Shown in pieces: positions 6,474-13,186 of a stretch of DNA of 35,180 bases. Every line of letters begins with the position of its first letter. The first letter of the stretch is position 1. Under the pieces are notes generated by a model, which was not told where the DNA came from, did no database searches, and worked only from the letters and a program-made list of their open reading frames with translations. The DNA is taken from contig CAMYDW010000016.1 in the NCBI GenBank assembly GCA_947254645.1, forward strand, positions 1 through 35,180, written 5' to 3'. This DNA comes from an uncultured Peptococcaceae bacterium (lineage in GTDB: Bacteria; Bacillota; Peptococcia; Peptococcales; Peptococcaceae). The position numbers and the translations under genes are program-made.

Positions 6474-8153
6474 ATGGGATTTAAATCAGATATTGAAATT
6501 GCACAAGAAGCAAAGATGCAAGTGATTAATGATATAGCGGCAAAGCTTGATATTCCAGATCAATACATCGAAAACTACGGCAAGTATAAAGCGAAAATTG
6601 ACTATCGTTATTACAATGATACCCTCAAAGATCGTCCAGATGCCAAAATGATTTTGGTAACAGCAATCAACCCAACACCAGCGGGGGAAGGCAAGACCAC
6701 CACTACCATTGGGGTGGCAGATGCTTTGAACCGTTTGGGCAAAAAAACCATGGTTGCTTTGCGTGAGCCTTCTCTTGGGCCTGTTTTTGGGATTAAGGGT
6801 GGTGCTGCAGGTGGTGGTTATGCACAAGTGGTACCAATGGAAGACATCAACCTCCACTTCACAGGGGACCTCCATGCCATTGGTGCAGCGAATAACCTAT
6901 TGGCGGCGATGCTTGATAACCACATCTATCAAGGCAATGCCCTCAATATCAACCCAAAACGTGTGGTATGGCGTCGTGCGATTGATATGAATGATCGTCA
7001 GTTGCGCAATATTATTGATGGTATCGGTCGCCCAGTAGATGGGGTGACACGTCAAGATGGCTTTGATATCACGGTTGCAAGTGAAATCATGGCAATCTTT
7101 TGCTTGTCTAACGACATCGAAGACCTTAAAAATAGATTGGCAAACATCATTGTGGCCTATACCTATGACGGTCAACCAGTCATCGCTGGACAAATCAAGG
7201 CGCAAGGAGCGATGGCAGCGCTCTTAAAAGATGCTCTTAAACCAAACCTTGCACAAACCTTGGAAGGCACCCCAGCCTTTATCCATGGTGGGCCTTTTGC
7301 CAATATTGCCCATGGCTGCAACAGTGTTATTGCCACTAAAATGGGTATTAAATTGGCAGACTATATGATTACTGAAGCTGGCTTTGGGGCAGACCTTGGG
7401 GCAGAAAAATTCCTCGATATCAAATGCCGTATGGCTGGCGTACGCCCAAGTGCAGTGGTGGTTGTAGCAACAGTAAGAGCGCTCAAATACAATGGTGGCG
7501 TAGCAAAAGATGCCCTCAATGAAGAAAATTTGGAAGCTTTAGAAAAAGGCTTGCCAAATCTTTTGAAACACATCGAAAACATCACTGAAGTCTATCAATT
7601 GCCAGCTGTGGTAGCGATTAACCGCTTCCCAACAGACAGTGAGGCTGAATTGGCTTTGGTGCGTGAAAAATGCCAATCCCTCGGTGTCAATGTGGCCTTG
7701 TCTGAAGTATGGGCAAAAGGTGGCGAAGGTGGCGAAGCCCTTGCGGAAGAATTGATTCGTTTGTGTGAAACAGAAAGCGATATGCAATTTGCTTACGATT
7801 TAGACACCACTATCAAGGAAAAAATTGAAACCATCGCGCGCCGTATCTATGGGGCAGATGGAGTGGATTATAGTGCAAAAGCAGAGCAAGAAATTGCCTT
7901 AATGGAAAAGATTGGCTTAGGTCAATTGCCAATTTGCATGGCAAAGAACCAATATTCTTTGACTGATGATGCAAAAAAACTAGGCCGTCCAACAGGCTTC
8001 CGTATTACCATTAGCGATTTGACCCCATCTGCAGGGGCAGGCTTCTTGGTGGCCTTGACTGGCGATATCATGAAGATGCCAGGCTTGCCAAAGGTACCAT
8101 CTGCAGAACGTATTGACGTTGATGCCAACGGGGTTATTTCTGGATTATTCTAG
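6474..8153 (+). CDS. fhs: Formate-tetrahydrofolate ligase
   Basis: Activates formate with ATP and tetrahydrofolate to 10-formyl-THF in the cytoplasm. The 559-residue length fits the family (about 555). The N-terminal SDIEIAQEAKM is typical, the ATP-binding loop TPAGEGKTTTT starts at residue 68, and EPSLGPVFGIKGGAAGGGYAQ, FTGDLHAIGAANNLLAA and GLPKVPSAERID are all recognisable. I prefer ATG 6474, 8 nt after AGGGG; ATG 6468 is only 2 nt away. The gene opens an operon with fchA and folD, so the three enzymes together connect formate to methylene-THF. In an anaerobe this can run toward C1 biosynthesis or toward formate production with ATP yield. Confidence 0.97.
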   Translation: MGFKSDIEIAQEAKMQVINDIAAKLDIPDQYIENYGKYKAKIDYRYYNDTLKDRPDAKMILVTAINPTPAGEGKTTTTIGVADALNRLGKKTMVALREPSLGPVFGIKGGAAGGGYAQVVPMEDINLHFTGDLHAIGAANNLLAAMLDNHIYQGNALNINPKRVVWRRAIDMNDRQLRNIIDGIGRPVDGVTRQDGFDITVASEIMAIFCLSNDIEDLKNRLANIIVAYTYDGQPVIAGQIKAQGAMAALLKDALKPNLAQTLEGTPAFIHGGPFANIAHGCNSVIATKMGIKLADYMITEAGFGADLGAEKFLDIKCRMAGVRPSAVVVVATVRALKYNGGVAKDALNEENLEALEKGLPNLLKHIENITEVYQLPAVVAINRFPTDSEAELALVREKCQSLGVNVALSEVWAKGGEGGEALAEELIRLCETESDMQFAYDLDTTIKEKIETIARRIYGADGVDYSAKAEQEIALMEKIGLGQLPICMAKNQYSLTDDAKKLGRPTGFRITISDLTPSAGAGFLVALTGDIMKMPGLPKVPSAERIDVDANGVISGLF

Positions 8154-8161
8154 GAGGCACA

Positions 8162-8791
8162 ATGGGATTATTGGAGCAAAAAACAACGGATTTTATTGAT
8201 GCCTTGGCATCTTCAGCACCTGTTCCTGGTGGTGGTGGCGTAGCTGCCACCACTGGGGCATTTGCGGCTGCTCTTGGGATGATGGTGGCCAATTTGACCA
8301 TTGGTAAAAAGAAGTACGAGGCGTATGAGGAGATTGTCAAGGAAGGCTTGCAGAAGCTCGATGTTTTGCAAAAGAAACTCATTGCCTTGACCGATGCCGA
8401 TGCCATCGCCTTTGAGCCAGTGTCCAAAGCTTATAGCTTGCCAAAGAACACCCCTGAGGAAATTGCCTACCGTGATGAAGTGATGGAAGCAGGGCTGGTA
8501 GAAGCAAGCAGTGTGCCATTGGAAATCATGGCGACAGTGGGGCAGGTCATTGACATATTAGACGTCCTCTTAGGTAAAACCAGTGTTTTGGCGATTAGTG
8601 ATATTGGCGTAGGGGTATTGCTTGCCCAAGCTGCCTTAGAAGGGGCGGCCCTGAATGTGTATATCAACACCAAGCTGATGAAAAATCGCAGCCAAGCCGA
8701 TGCCATGAATGCAGAGGCCGATGCCATGATAAAAGCAGGTGCAATTTTAAAAGAAAAAATCTATGCAGCAACCTTGGCTGCATTGCAATAA
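8162..8791 (+). CDS. fchA: Cyclodeaminase/methenyl-THF cyclohydrolase family protein
   Basis: A 209-residue protein of the formiminotransferase-cyclodeaminase family, recognised by VPGGGGVAATTGAFAAALG at residues ~21-39, the NLTIGKKKY turn and an all-helical remainder. Family members deaminate formimino-THF or hydrolyse methenyl-THF to formyl-THF. It sits 8 bases after fhs and 13 bases before folD with an AGGAGG site, so it is translated in the same operon. Since folD also carries cyclohydrolase activity, this protein may speed the cyclohydrolase step or handle formimino-THF from purine or histidine breakdown. No glutamate formiminotransferase gene is adjacent. Confidence 0.9.
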   Translation: MGLLEQKTTDFIDALASSAPVPGGGGVAATTGAFAAALGMMVANLTIGKKKYEAYEEIVKEGLQKLDVLQKKLIALTDADAIAFEPVSKAYSLPKNTPEEIAYRDEVMEAGLVEASSVPLEIMATVGQVIDILDVLLGKTSVLAISDIGVGVLLAQAALEGAALNVYINTKLMKNRSQADAMNAEADAMIKAGAILKEKIYAATLAALQ

Positions 8792-8804
8792 GGAGTAAAA
8801 GGTC

Positions 8805-9659
8805 ATGACGCATGTAATGTTGGGGACAGAAGTGGCTGCAAGCATGAAGGCAACCCTGTCTGAAGAAGTAAAAGTATTGAAAGACCAAGGCGTGGTGCCA
8901 ACCTTGGCGATTGTCCGTGTTGGTGCACGTGGCGATGATTTGGCGTATGAACGTGGTGCTAAAAAATGCATGGAATTTGTTGGGATTGATGTCAAGGTGG
9001 TAGAACTGCCTGAGGACATCAACCAAGCAGATTTAGAAAGGGCCTTCAAAGCAGTGAATGACGATGCTGGAGTGCATGGGATTTTATTATTCCAACCACT
9101 GCCAAAGCATCTTCAGGTAGAGCCTTTGAAGAACATGATTCACCCAGTAAAAGATATTGATGGCATGAGCCCAGTGAATATTGCCAAGATTTTTGAAGGG
9201 GATCCAACAGGATATGCCCCATGCACTGCTGAAGCGGTAATGGCGCTGCTGGATTTCTATGATGTGACGGTTTCTCGTAAACGTGTCACCGTGCTTGGCA
9301 GAAGCATGGTAGTAGGCAAACCTCTTTCCATGCTGTTCTTACAAGAGAATGCCACCGTGACCATCTGCCATACAAAAACAGTGGGTGTGGCTGACCGTTG
9401 CCGTGAAGCAGACATCTTGGTGGCTGCGGCAGGGCGTCCACGCATGATCACAGCTGATATGGTTGCTGCAGGTGGTGTGGTGGTTGACGTAGGCATCAAT
9501 GTGGATGAGGACGGCAACCTTTGTGGCGATGTTGATTTTGAAAGCGTAGAAAAGAAAGCTTTCATGATTTCTCCAGTGCCACGTGGTGTCGGCAGTGTGA
9601 CCACCTCTATTTTGGCGAGTCACGTTGTCAGAAGTGCAAAAACCTTAACAGACAAATAA
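8805..9659 (+). CDS. folD: Bifunctional methylene-THF dehydrogenase/methenyl-THF cyclohydrolase
   Basis: A 284-residue FolD, the usual length, which interconverts methylene-, methenyl- and 10-formyl-THF using NAD(P). Seen motifs are the N-terminal YERGAKKCMEFVGI segment with the catalytic lysine region, HPVKDIDGMSPVN, and the cofactor-binding segment GRSMVVGKPLSMLF followed by ATVTICHTKT. The normal PCTPxG turn reads PCTAEAV, a small deviation. AAGGAG precedes the ATG. It is the last gene of the fhs-fchA-folD operon and is followed by a terminator. Confidence 0.96.
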   Translation: MTHVMLGTEVAASMKATLSEEVKVLKDQGVVPTLAIVRVGARGDDLAYERGAKKCMEFVGIDVKVVELPEDINQADLERAFKAVNDDAGVHGILLFQPLPKHLQVEPLKNMIHPVKDIDGMSPVNIAKIFEGDPTGYAPCTAEAVMALLDFYDVTVSRKRVTVLGRSMVVGKPLSMLFLQENATVTICHTKTVGVADRCREADILVAAAGRPRMITADMVAAGGVVVDVGINVDEDGNLCGDVDFESVEKKAFMISPVPRGVGSVTTSILASHVVRSAKTLTDK

Positions 9660-9662
9660 AAA

Positions 9663-9697
9663 AAGAAGGCTACGTTCTGCGTGGCCTTCTTTTTTTA
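9663..9697 (+). terminator. Terminator of the fhs-fchA-folD operon
   Basis: AAGAAGGC pairs with GCCTTCTT around an inner TACG/CGTG extension, followed by seven T. It begins a few bases after the folD stop. Confidence 0.85.
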
Positions 9698-9750
9698 TGA
9701 AAATGCTTGAAGTATCAGTTTTATGAATAATAGTAACCTATTTTAGACAC

Positions 9751-9860
9751 AAAAAAAGACCCAAACAATGAGGGTCTTCCTATGCAGCAAAGTCTGTGTC
9801 ACAACTGTCATTAGCGATAGTAGATGAGTGAGTCTGACAGGCGATACAACTTATCTGCCA
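9751..9860 (-). ncRNA. Candidate small RNA with its own promoter and terminator
   Basis: On the minus strand a TTGAAA-N17-TATTCT promoter (9866-9894) is followed about 110 nt later by an intrinsic terminator (GACCC/GGGTC plus seven U at 9751-9779). The RNA could fold through CTGTCA/TGACAG and a closing GCAG/CTGC. A 16-codon frame (9811-9861) begins with ATG almost exactly at the expected start site, so a leaderless peptide is an alternative; it lacks a ribosome-binding site. I know no family that matches. Confidence 0.5.
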
Positions 9861-9865
9861 TTAAT

Positions 9866-9894
9866 AGAATACAATAATATGCAATGAGTTTCAA
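9866..9894 (-). promoter_or_regulatory. Minus-strand promoter of the candidate small RNA
   Basis: Read on the minus strand, TTGAAA (9889-9894) and TATTCT (9866-9871) are separated by exactly 17 bases. It lies downstream of the prepilin gene and points to the terminator at 9751. Confidence 0.55.
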
Positions 9895-9949
9895 TATGTG
9901 ATTATTAGTATTGAGCTATCATTTTTTTTAATATCACAAATGAGCATAA

Positions 9950-10330
9950 TCATGAGAATTTTGTTTTTTTGATGTCTTTTGTACCATAATCATAGCTTAA
10001 ATCACCAGAACGATAGGTACCTTGATATTCGTATTTTTCGTTCTTCTTATGGATGGTGATGCTAAAGGTGTCCTTTGAAGGGTTGTTCAAATAGGTGGCC
10101 AAGTCTTTTTCGGTCACCTGTGTAGGCACAGGCTGTCCTTGACGGTCTAAGTCAACCACATAAAGCTCAGCGGCATGCATCGCAGCCATGGCATTGTGTT
10201 TAATCGATGTTTCTTTGGCTTCTGAAACATAGCCGGTGATTTTTGGGGTAATAACAATGAGAATAACCGCAAGAATGGCCAATACAACAATCAACTCAAT
10301 AAGTGTAAAAGCACGGCGTGTACTTTTCAT
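9950..10330 (-). CDS. Type IV prepilin-like protein (pilin or pseudopilin)
   Basis: A 126-residue protein with a class III signal: a short basic leader MKSTRRA, then FTLIELIVVLAILAVILIVI. Cleavage by prepilin peptidase would fall between A7 and F8, with the essential Glu at mature position 5. The -1 residue is Ala instead of the usual Gly. The rest is a small pilin head with no recognised domain. The ATG at 10330 follows GGAGGAG; an upstream in-frame ATG at 10345 would overlap that site. No secretion ATPase, platform protein or prepilin peptidase is in the window, so it is an orphan here. It resembles ComGC-type pseudopilins in size, but the assignment stays general. Confidence 0.85.
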   Translation of the reverse strand: MKSTRRAFTLIELIVVLAILAVILIVITPKITGYVSEAKETSIKHNAMAAMHAAELYVVDLDRQGQPVPTQVTEKDLATYLNNPSKDTFSITIHKKNEKYEYQGTYRSGDLSYDYGTKDIKKTKFS

Positions 10331-10356
10331 AGGGCGCTCCTCCATGTGTTAATATT

Positions 10357-10377
10357 ATGATACTTTGACTGTATCAT
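10357..10377. promoter_or_regulatory. Inverted repeat upstream of the prepilin gene
   Basis: ATGATAC and GTATCAT are perfect 7-bp arms separated by 7 bases, 27-47 bases upstream of the prepilin start. On the minus strand its left arm overlaps a CATAAT that could serve as a -10 box, so a repressor site is plausible. Confidence 0.4.
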
Positions 10378-10397
10378 GCTCCTTTTAAAATAGCAAT

Positions 10398-10530
10398 AAA
10401 AAAAACCAACAACAATCGGGGGGAGATTGTTGTTGGCGGGCTTTCAGAAAGAAAGCGAACTTTTGTGTGTTGCAGTATTGGAAATGTCATGAAAAAAAGG
10501 GGGGAGAAAACATGAATTTCCTTTACTATG
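10398..10530 (-). ncRNA. Candidate C-rich-loop small RNA B
   Basis: A minus-strand transcript of about 133 nt is implied by TATAAT at 10537-10542 and a strong terminator at 10398-10436. It would contain three hairpins: H1 (10480-10521; GGAAAT/ATTTCC plus CATG/CATG) with the loop TTTTCTCCCCCCTTTTTTT; H2 (10440-10456; GCTTTC/GAAAGC); and the terminator, a perfect 12-bp stem whose 7-nt loop is TCCCCCC, followed by eight U. The U-run exists only on the minus strand, which sets the direction. The C-rich loops resemble the UCCC-type seed loops of regulatory RNAs in other Bacillota. Confidence 0.6.
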
Positions 10531-10536
10531 AAACCT

Positions 10537-10565
10537 ATTATACAGGAGAGTTGTGTGGAAGTCGT
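10537..10565 (-). promoter_or_regulatory. Promoter of small RNA B
   Basis: A perfect TATAAT (10537-10542) on the minus strand with a poor -35 (ACGACT, 17-base spacer). The block 10537-10572 aligns without gaps to 10870-10905 (about 26 of 36 bases identical, counted by eye). A conserved -35-region block of the form TTACKACTTCMACA suggests a shared activator site in place of a normal -35. Confidence 0.5.
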
Positions 10566-10621
10566 AACAGAACCATTAGTAAATAGTGAAGAAATGTTGG
10601 CTAAATTGTGGTGTTTTACTC

Positions 10622-10737
10622 AAAAAAAAAACCAGCTGAGCGATAGCTGGTTTTTTTATTCAATGAAAAATAAAAGTGGATTGTATGAATGCAGTGGTGT
10701 AAAAAAGGGGGGAGAAAAACATCACTGCTTCATCTAC
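10622..10737 (-). ncRNA. Candidate C-rich-loop small RNA A
   Basis: On the minus strand a TATATT at 10744-10749 precedes a long hairpin (GCAGTG/CACTGC and TGT/ACA, 10691-10728, with flanking GAA/TTC) whose loop reads TTTTCTCCCCCCTTTTTT, the same as in RNA B. It ends at 10622-10657 in a terminator (CCAGCT/AGCTGG, loop of 7) that has ten U on the minus strand and seven on the plus strand. The distance from -10 box to the C-run is 31 nt, against 32 nt in RNA B. An outer TAAAAGTG/CACTTTTA pairing (10671-10678 with 10737-10744) would extend the stem if transcription starts earlier. The -35 is weak. Confidence 0.5.
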
Positions 10738-10794
10738 ACTTTTAATATACCCTGTTATGCTATGGATTAACCAAAAAATATAAAAAAACTAAAA

Positions 10795-10863
10795 GAAAAA
10801 AGGCAATCCATGATTACCAAGATATATATAGATTAATAAGGGGGGAATATCATGACTTGCGAT
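10795..10863 (-). ncRNA. Candidate C-rich-loop small RNA C
   Basis: The shortest of the three units, about 70 nt. After the minus-strand TATACT at 10870-10875 comes a hairpin (GATAT/ATATC, 10821-10825 with 10847-10851, or the alternative CATGAT/ATCATG) whose loop begins TCCCCCC. The end is a 6-bp terminator stem (GGTAAT/ATTGCC, 10802-10818) followed by six U, one C and four more U. The stems are weaker than in units A and B, but the order promoter, C-rich loop, terminator is the same. Confidence 0.45.
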
Positions 10864-10869
10864 AAATAT

Positions 10870-10898
10870 AGTATAGCGCATTGTTTTGTTGAAGTAGT
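10870..10898 (-). promoter_or_regulatory. Promoter of small RNA C
   Basis: Minus-strand TATACT at 10870-10875 with a poor -35 (ACTACT, 17-base spacer). It is the ungapped partner of the RNA B promoter. Outside the two promoter blocks the sequences diverge quickly, so the conservation is concentrated where a regulator would bind. Confidence 0.45.
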
Positions 10899-10985
10899 AA
10901 TAAAATGATGGGCATTGAATGCATATTTTATTTCAACAATGAAAGCATTTTTTAATAAGCCTTTATATAATATCCCTGAAAGTAT

Positions 10986-11014
10986 TTGCATTGATAATAG
11001 TGCTTTGATAAAAT
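10986..11014 (+). promoter_or_regulatory. Promoter of the LCP gene
   Basis: TTGCAT (10986-10991), a 17-base spacer and TAAAAT (11009-11014). The start site would be near 11021, giving a leader of about 29 nt. Confidence 0.6.
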
Positions 11015-11049
11015 AAAGAGATAGCTTTATTCGACAAATAGGAGGATGT

Positions 11050-12258
11050 ATGTATAAGGAGCCGCAACGGTCGACACGCCGTCAACAAAACAATCAACAG
11101 TTAAATAACCATACCATACGCTTAGAGCATTCTCCGCAAGGTCGTACTGCAAATGAACGACCACGAGAACAATCGGTCATAGCAAGAAAGCAACGTGCCC
11201 AGCATCAGGCAGCCAAAGAGCGTCAGATGCGTCAAGCGCCCGAGAGAAATTCTCTTGAAAGAGAATCCCTCATGCGTGAACGTGTGCGCCCTCGTTCTCA
11301 AGAGATGCCACGACATGAAACGCCTATTGAGAGAAATTATCCAGAATATGAACCAAGGAAAAAAAGACGTGGTTGCGGATGTTTACCTTGGCTATTATTT
11401 ATAGTTCTTACCTTGGTTGCTGCCTTTGCAGGACTCTGGTTTTTTAGGGTTTATACTGCACCAGTGCCAATCACTGACATCGCGACTTCGGAGCGTGAAC
11501 AAATTGCCTTGGATAGAGAGCGACGCAATGTGTATATTCTTTTTGCAGGTACTGATGAGCGTGGAGATGAGCCTTCTCGCAGCGATACGATTATTTACAC
11601 TGCTTTCCGTCCAGCAGATAGAAAGATAGAGATGGTGAGCATTCCGCGCGATACCTTGGTGAATATACCAGGGGAAGGGGAAGATAAGATTAATGCCGCT
11701 CTTGCTTATGGTGGTTTGGATATGATGGATCGTACTGTGGAAGGGTTTGTGGATAACCGTGTAGATTATACGGTTTTACTCAATTTTAAAAGTTTCCCTA
11801 AGATTATTGATGCCATGGGCGGTATTACCATTGATGTCCCTGAAAAGATGTATCTGCCAGAAGAAGGTATCGATTTAGAAGCTGGCAAACAAAAATTGAA
11901 GGGCAAAGATGCCCTTGCTTTTGTGCGTTGGCGTGGGGATGGACAAGGGGATTTAGGTCGTATTGAACGTCAAAAAGTCTTTATGGATGCCGTTATGCAA
12001 AAAATGCGCCATCTTACCCCATGGCGTGCTGCAGCTACTGCCTGGGTATTGGCAAAAGAAATTGATAGCGATCTTTCTACTTTTGATATTTTAAAGCTTG
12101 GTTGGAATTTTATTGGGACTCAAAAAGATGGTTTAGAATTTCAAAAGTTTGATGTTGAGCCTACCTATATTAATGGTGTCAGTTATGTACTGATTGATGA
12201 AGGTAATGTTAATGAAGTGGTTCAAAAAATGAAGTATGGCACCGTGCTTTACAAATAA
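11050..12258 (+). CDS. LytR-CpsA-Psr (LCP) family cell-wall glycopolymer ligase
   Basis: LCP proteins transfer lipid-linked glycopolymers to peptidoglycan outside the cell. The 402-residue protein has a long, charged and Gln/Arg-rich cytoplasmic N terminus (about residues 1-108), one membrane segment at ~112-132, and an extracellular LCP domain from ~155. Conserved LCP elements are SDTIIYTAF, SIPRDTLV, the DKINAALAYGG segment, FPKIIDAMGGI, and the arginine-rich VRWRGDGQGDLGRIERQ. The N-terminal tail is much longer than in classical TagU-type proteins. AGGAGG precedes the ATG by 4 nt. A TagA-like glycosyltransferase follows after a 24-base gap, as in wall-polymer loci. Confidence 0.92.
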   Translation: MYKEPQRSTRRQQNNQQLNNHTIRLEHSPQGRTANERPREQSVIARKQRAQHQAAKERQMRQAPERNSLERESLMRERVRPRSQEMPRHETPIERNYPEYEPRKKRRGCGCLPWLLFIVLTLVAAFAGLWFFRVYTAPVPITDIATSEREQIALDRERRNVYILFAGTDERGDEPSRSDTIIYTAFRPADRKIEMVSIPRDTLVNIPGEGEDKINAALAYGGLDMMDRTVEGFVDNRVDYTVLLNFKSFPKIIDAMGGITIDVPEKMYLPEEGIDLEAGKQKLKGKDALAFVRWRGDGQGDLGRIERQKVFMDAVMQKMRHLTPWRAAATAWVLAKEIDSDLSTFDILKLGWNFIGTQKDGLEFQKFDVEPTYINGVSYVLIDEGNVNEVVQKMKYGTVLYK

Positions 12259-12282
12259 AGCCTTGGTCAAGGAGTGGAAAAA

Positions 12283-13008
12283 ATGCGACATACTATTTTA
12301 GGGGTGGATATTGATGCCCTCACCCAACAAGCGGTTTTAAATAAAATTCAAGATTTTGTCAAAGAGGGCGGCGCCCACCAAATTGTCACTGCAAATCCCG
12401 AAATTCTTGACAATGCGACTCGTCATCAAGGGCTCCAAAATCTTATTCGTGAAGCAGCCTTGGTAACAGCAGATGGCCATGGTGTGCTTCTAGCAGGTAA
12501 AATCCTTGGCACGCCATTTCCAGAACGTGTCACAGGTATTGAGTTGGTAGAAGCCTTGTGTAAGGAAAGTGGGAAGAGAAACATCTCTCTCTATTTCCTT
12601 GGGGCAGCGCCAGGGGTGGTTGATGAAGCAAAGGCCAATATCGAAGCGCAATACCCAGATGTAAAGATTGTGGGATGCCATCATGGCTATTTTAAAAACG
12701 AAGGCCCAGAAAAAGTCTTAGAAGATATTCGCACGTGTGCCCCAGATGTGCTCTGTGTGGGCATGGGGTCTCCCTTCCAAGAAGAATTTATCAAAACCTA
12801 TCAAGCCCAATTAGGTGTGCCAGTGGCCATGGGTGTTGGTGGTAGCTTTGATGTGCTTTCTGGACGTGTAGAACGTGCACCAGAAATTTTCCAACGCCTC
12901 AAACTGGAATGGGCATATCGTATTGCCACAGACCGTAAACGTTGGAAACGCTCCCTTGCTTTGCCACGTTTTGTGGGTAAGGTCATTCTTCAACGTTTTT
13001 CAAAATAA
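12283..13008 (+). CDS. WecG/TagA/CpsF-family glycosyltransferase
   Basis: A 241-residue GT26 family enzyme. TagA adds N-acetylmannosamine, and WecG adds ManNAcA, to lipid-linked GlcNAc at the cytoplasmic membrane face. Family marks are the start ILGVDIDALT, VTANPEI, ADGHGVLLAGKILG, PERVTGIELVEALC, FLGAAPGVV, VGMGSPFQEEF and GVGGSFDVLSGRVERAP. The ATG at 12283 follows AAGGAG; an in-frame GTG at 12274 overlaps that site. It is co-transcribed with the LCP gene and followed by a terminator. The WecA-like lipid-carrier transferase that would make its acceptor is at 33117. Confidence 0.92.
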   Translation: MRHTILGVDIDALTQQAVLNKIQDFVKEGGAHQIVTANPEILDNATRHQGLQNLIREAALVTADGHGVLLAGKILGTPFPERVTGIELVEALCKESGKRNISLYFLGAAPGVVDEAKANIEAQYPDVKIVGCHHGYFKNEGPEKVLEDIRTCAPDVLCVGMGSPFQEEFIKTYQAQLGVPVAMGVGGSFDVLSGRVERAPEIFQRLKLEWAYRIATDRKRWKRSLALPRFVGKVILQRFSK

Positions 13009-13014
13009 GAGAGA

Positions 13015-13040
13015 AGCCACATGAACATGTGGCTTTTTTT
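13015..13040 (+). terminator. Terminator of the LCP-tagA unit
   Basis: Perfect 8-bp stem AGCCACAT/ATGTGGCT (13015-13022 with 13027-13034), loop GAAC, then seven consecutive T. Confidence 0.9.
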
Positions 13041-13046
13041 GTAGAA

Positions 13047-13078
13047 AAAGGGGTGTCAAAACCTTTTGACACCCCTTT
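13047..13078. repeat. Perfect inverted repeat right after the terminator
   Basis: AAAGGGGTGTCAAAA and TTTTGACACCCCTTT are perfect 15-bp arms around CC. No U-run follows, so it is not an ordinary terminator. It lies 23 bases upstream of the TTGACA of the next gene and could be a back-up hairpin or a protein-binding site. Confidence 0.6.
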
Positions 13079-13100
13079 AAATAGGCATTTTCAATGTTTT

Positions 13101-13159
13101 TTGACAGACAACAACGAGGCCGTCTTTTATAGTAAAAGCACATCAAGAACGACCTCGTT
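13101..13159 (+). promoter_or_regulatory. Promoter and flanking inverted repeat of the XRE regulator gene
   Basis: A perfect TTGACA at 13101-13106 and TTTTAT at 13125-13130 (18-base spacer). The arms AACGAGG (13113-13119) and CCTCGTT (13153-13159) flank the -10 box with 33 bases between them. This placement fits autoregulation by the encoded HTH protein, which is inference. Confidence 0.5.
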
Positions 13160-13186
13160 AATTTTACCGATGGATAAGGAGCCCCT

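Noticed and set aside
10512..10586. Plus-strand 24-codon frame behind GGGGGGAG
   Set aside because: The apparent ribosome-binding site is the complement of the C-rich small-RNA loop, and the frame runs through its promoter. The minus-strand reading explains the terminators better. A small peptide cannot be fully excluded.
10528..10770. 80-codon plus-strand frame
   Set aside because: It crosses a strong terminator hairpin and two of the small-RNA units and has no ribosome-binding site; composition is that of non-coding DNA.
10852..10908. Plus-strand 18-codon frame behind GGGGGGA
   Set aside because: Its similarity to the frame at 10528 (a shared CxVEVV-like stretch) comes from the conserved minus-strand promoter block, not from coding.
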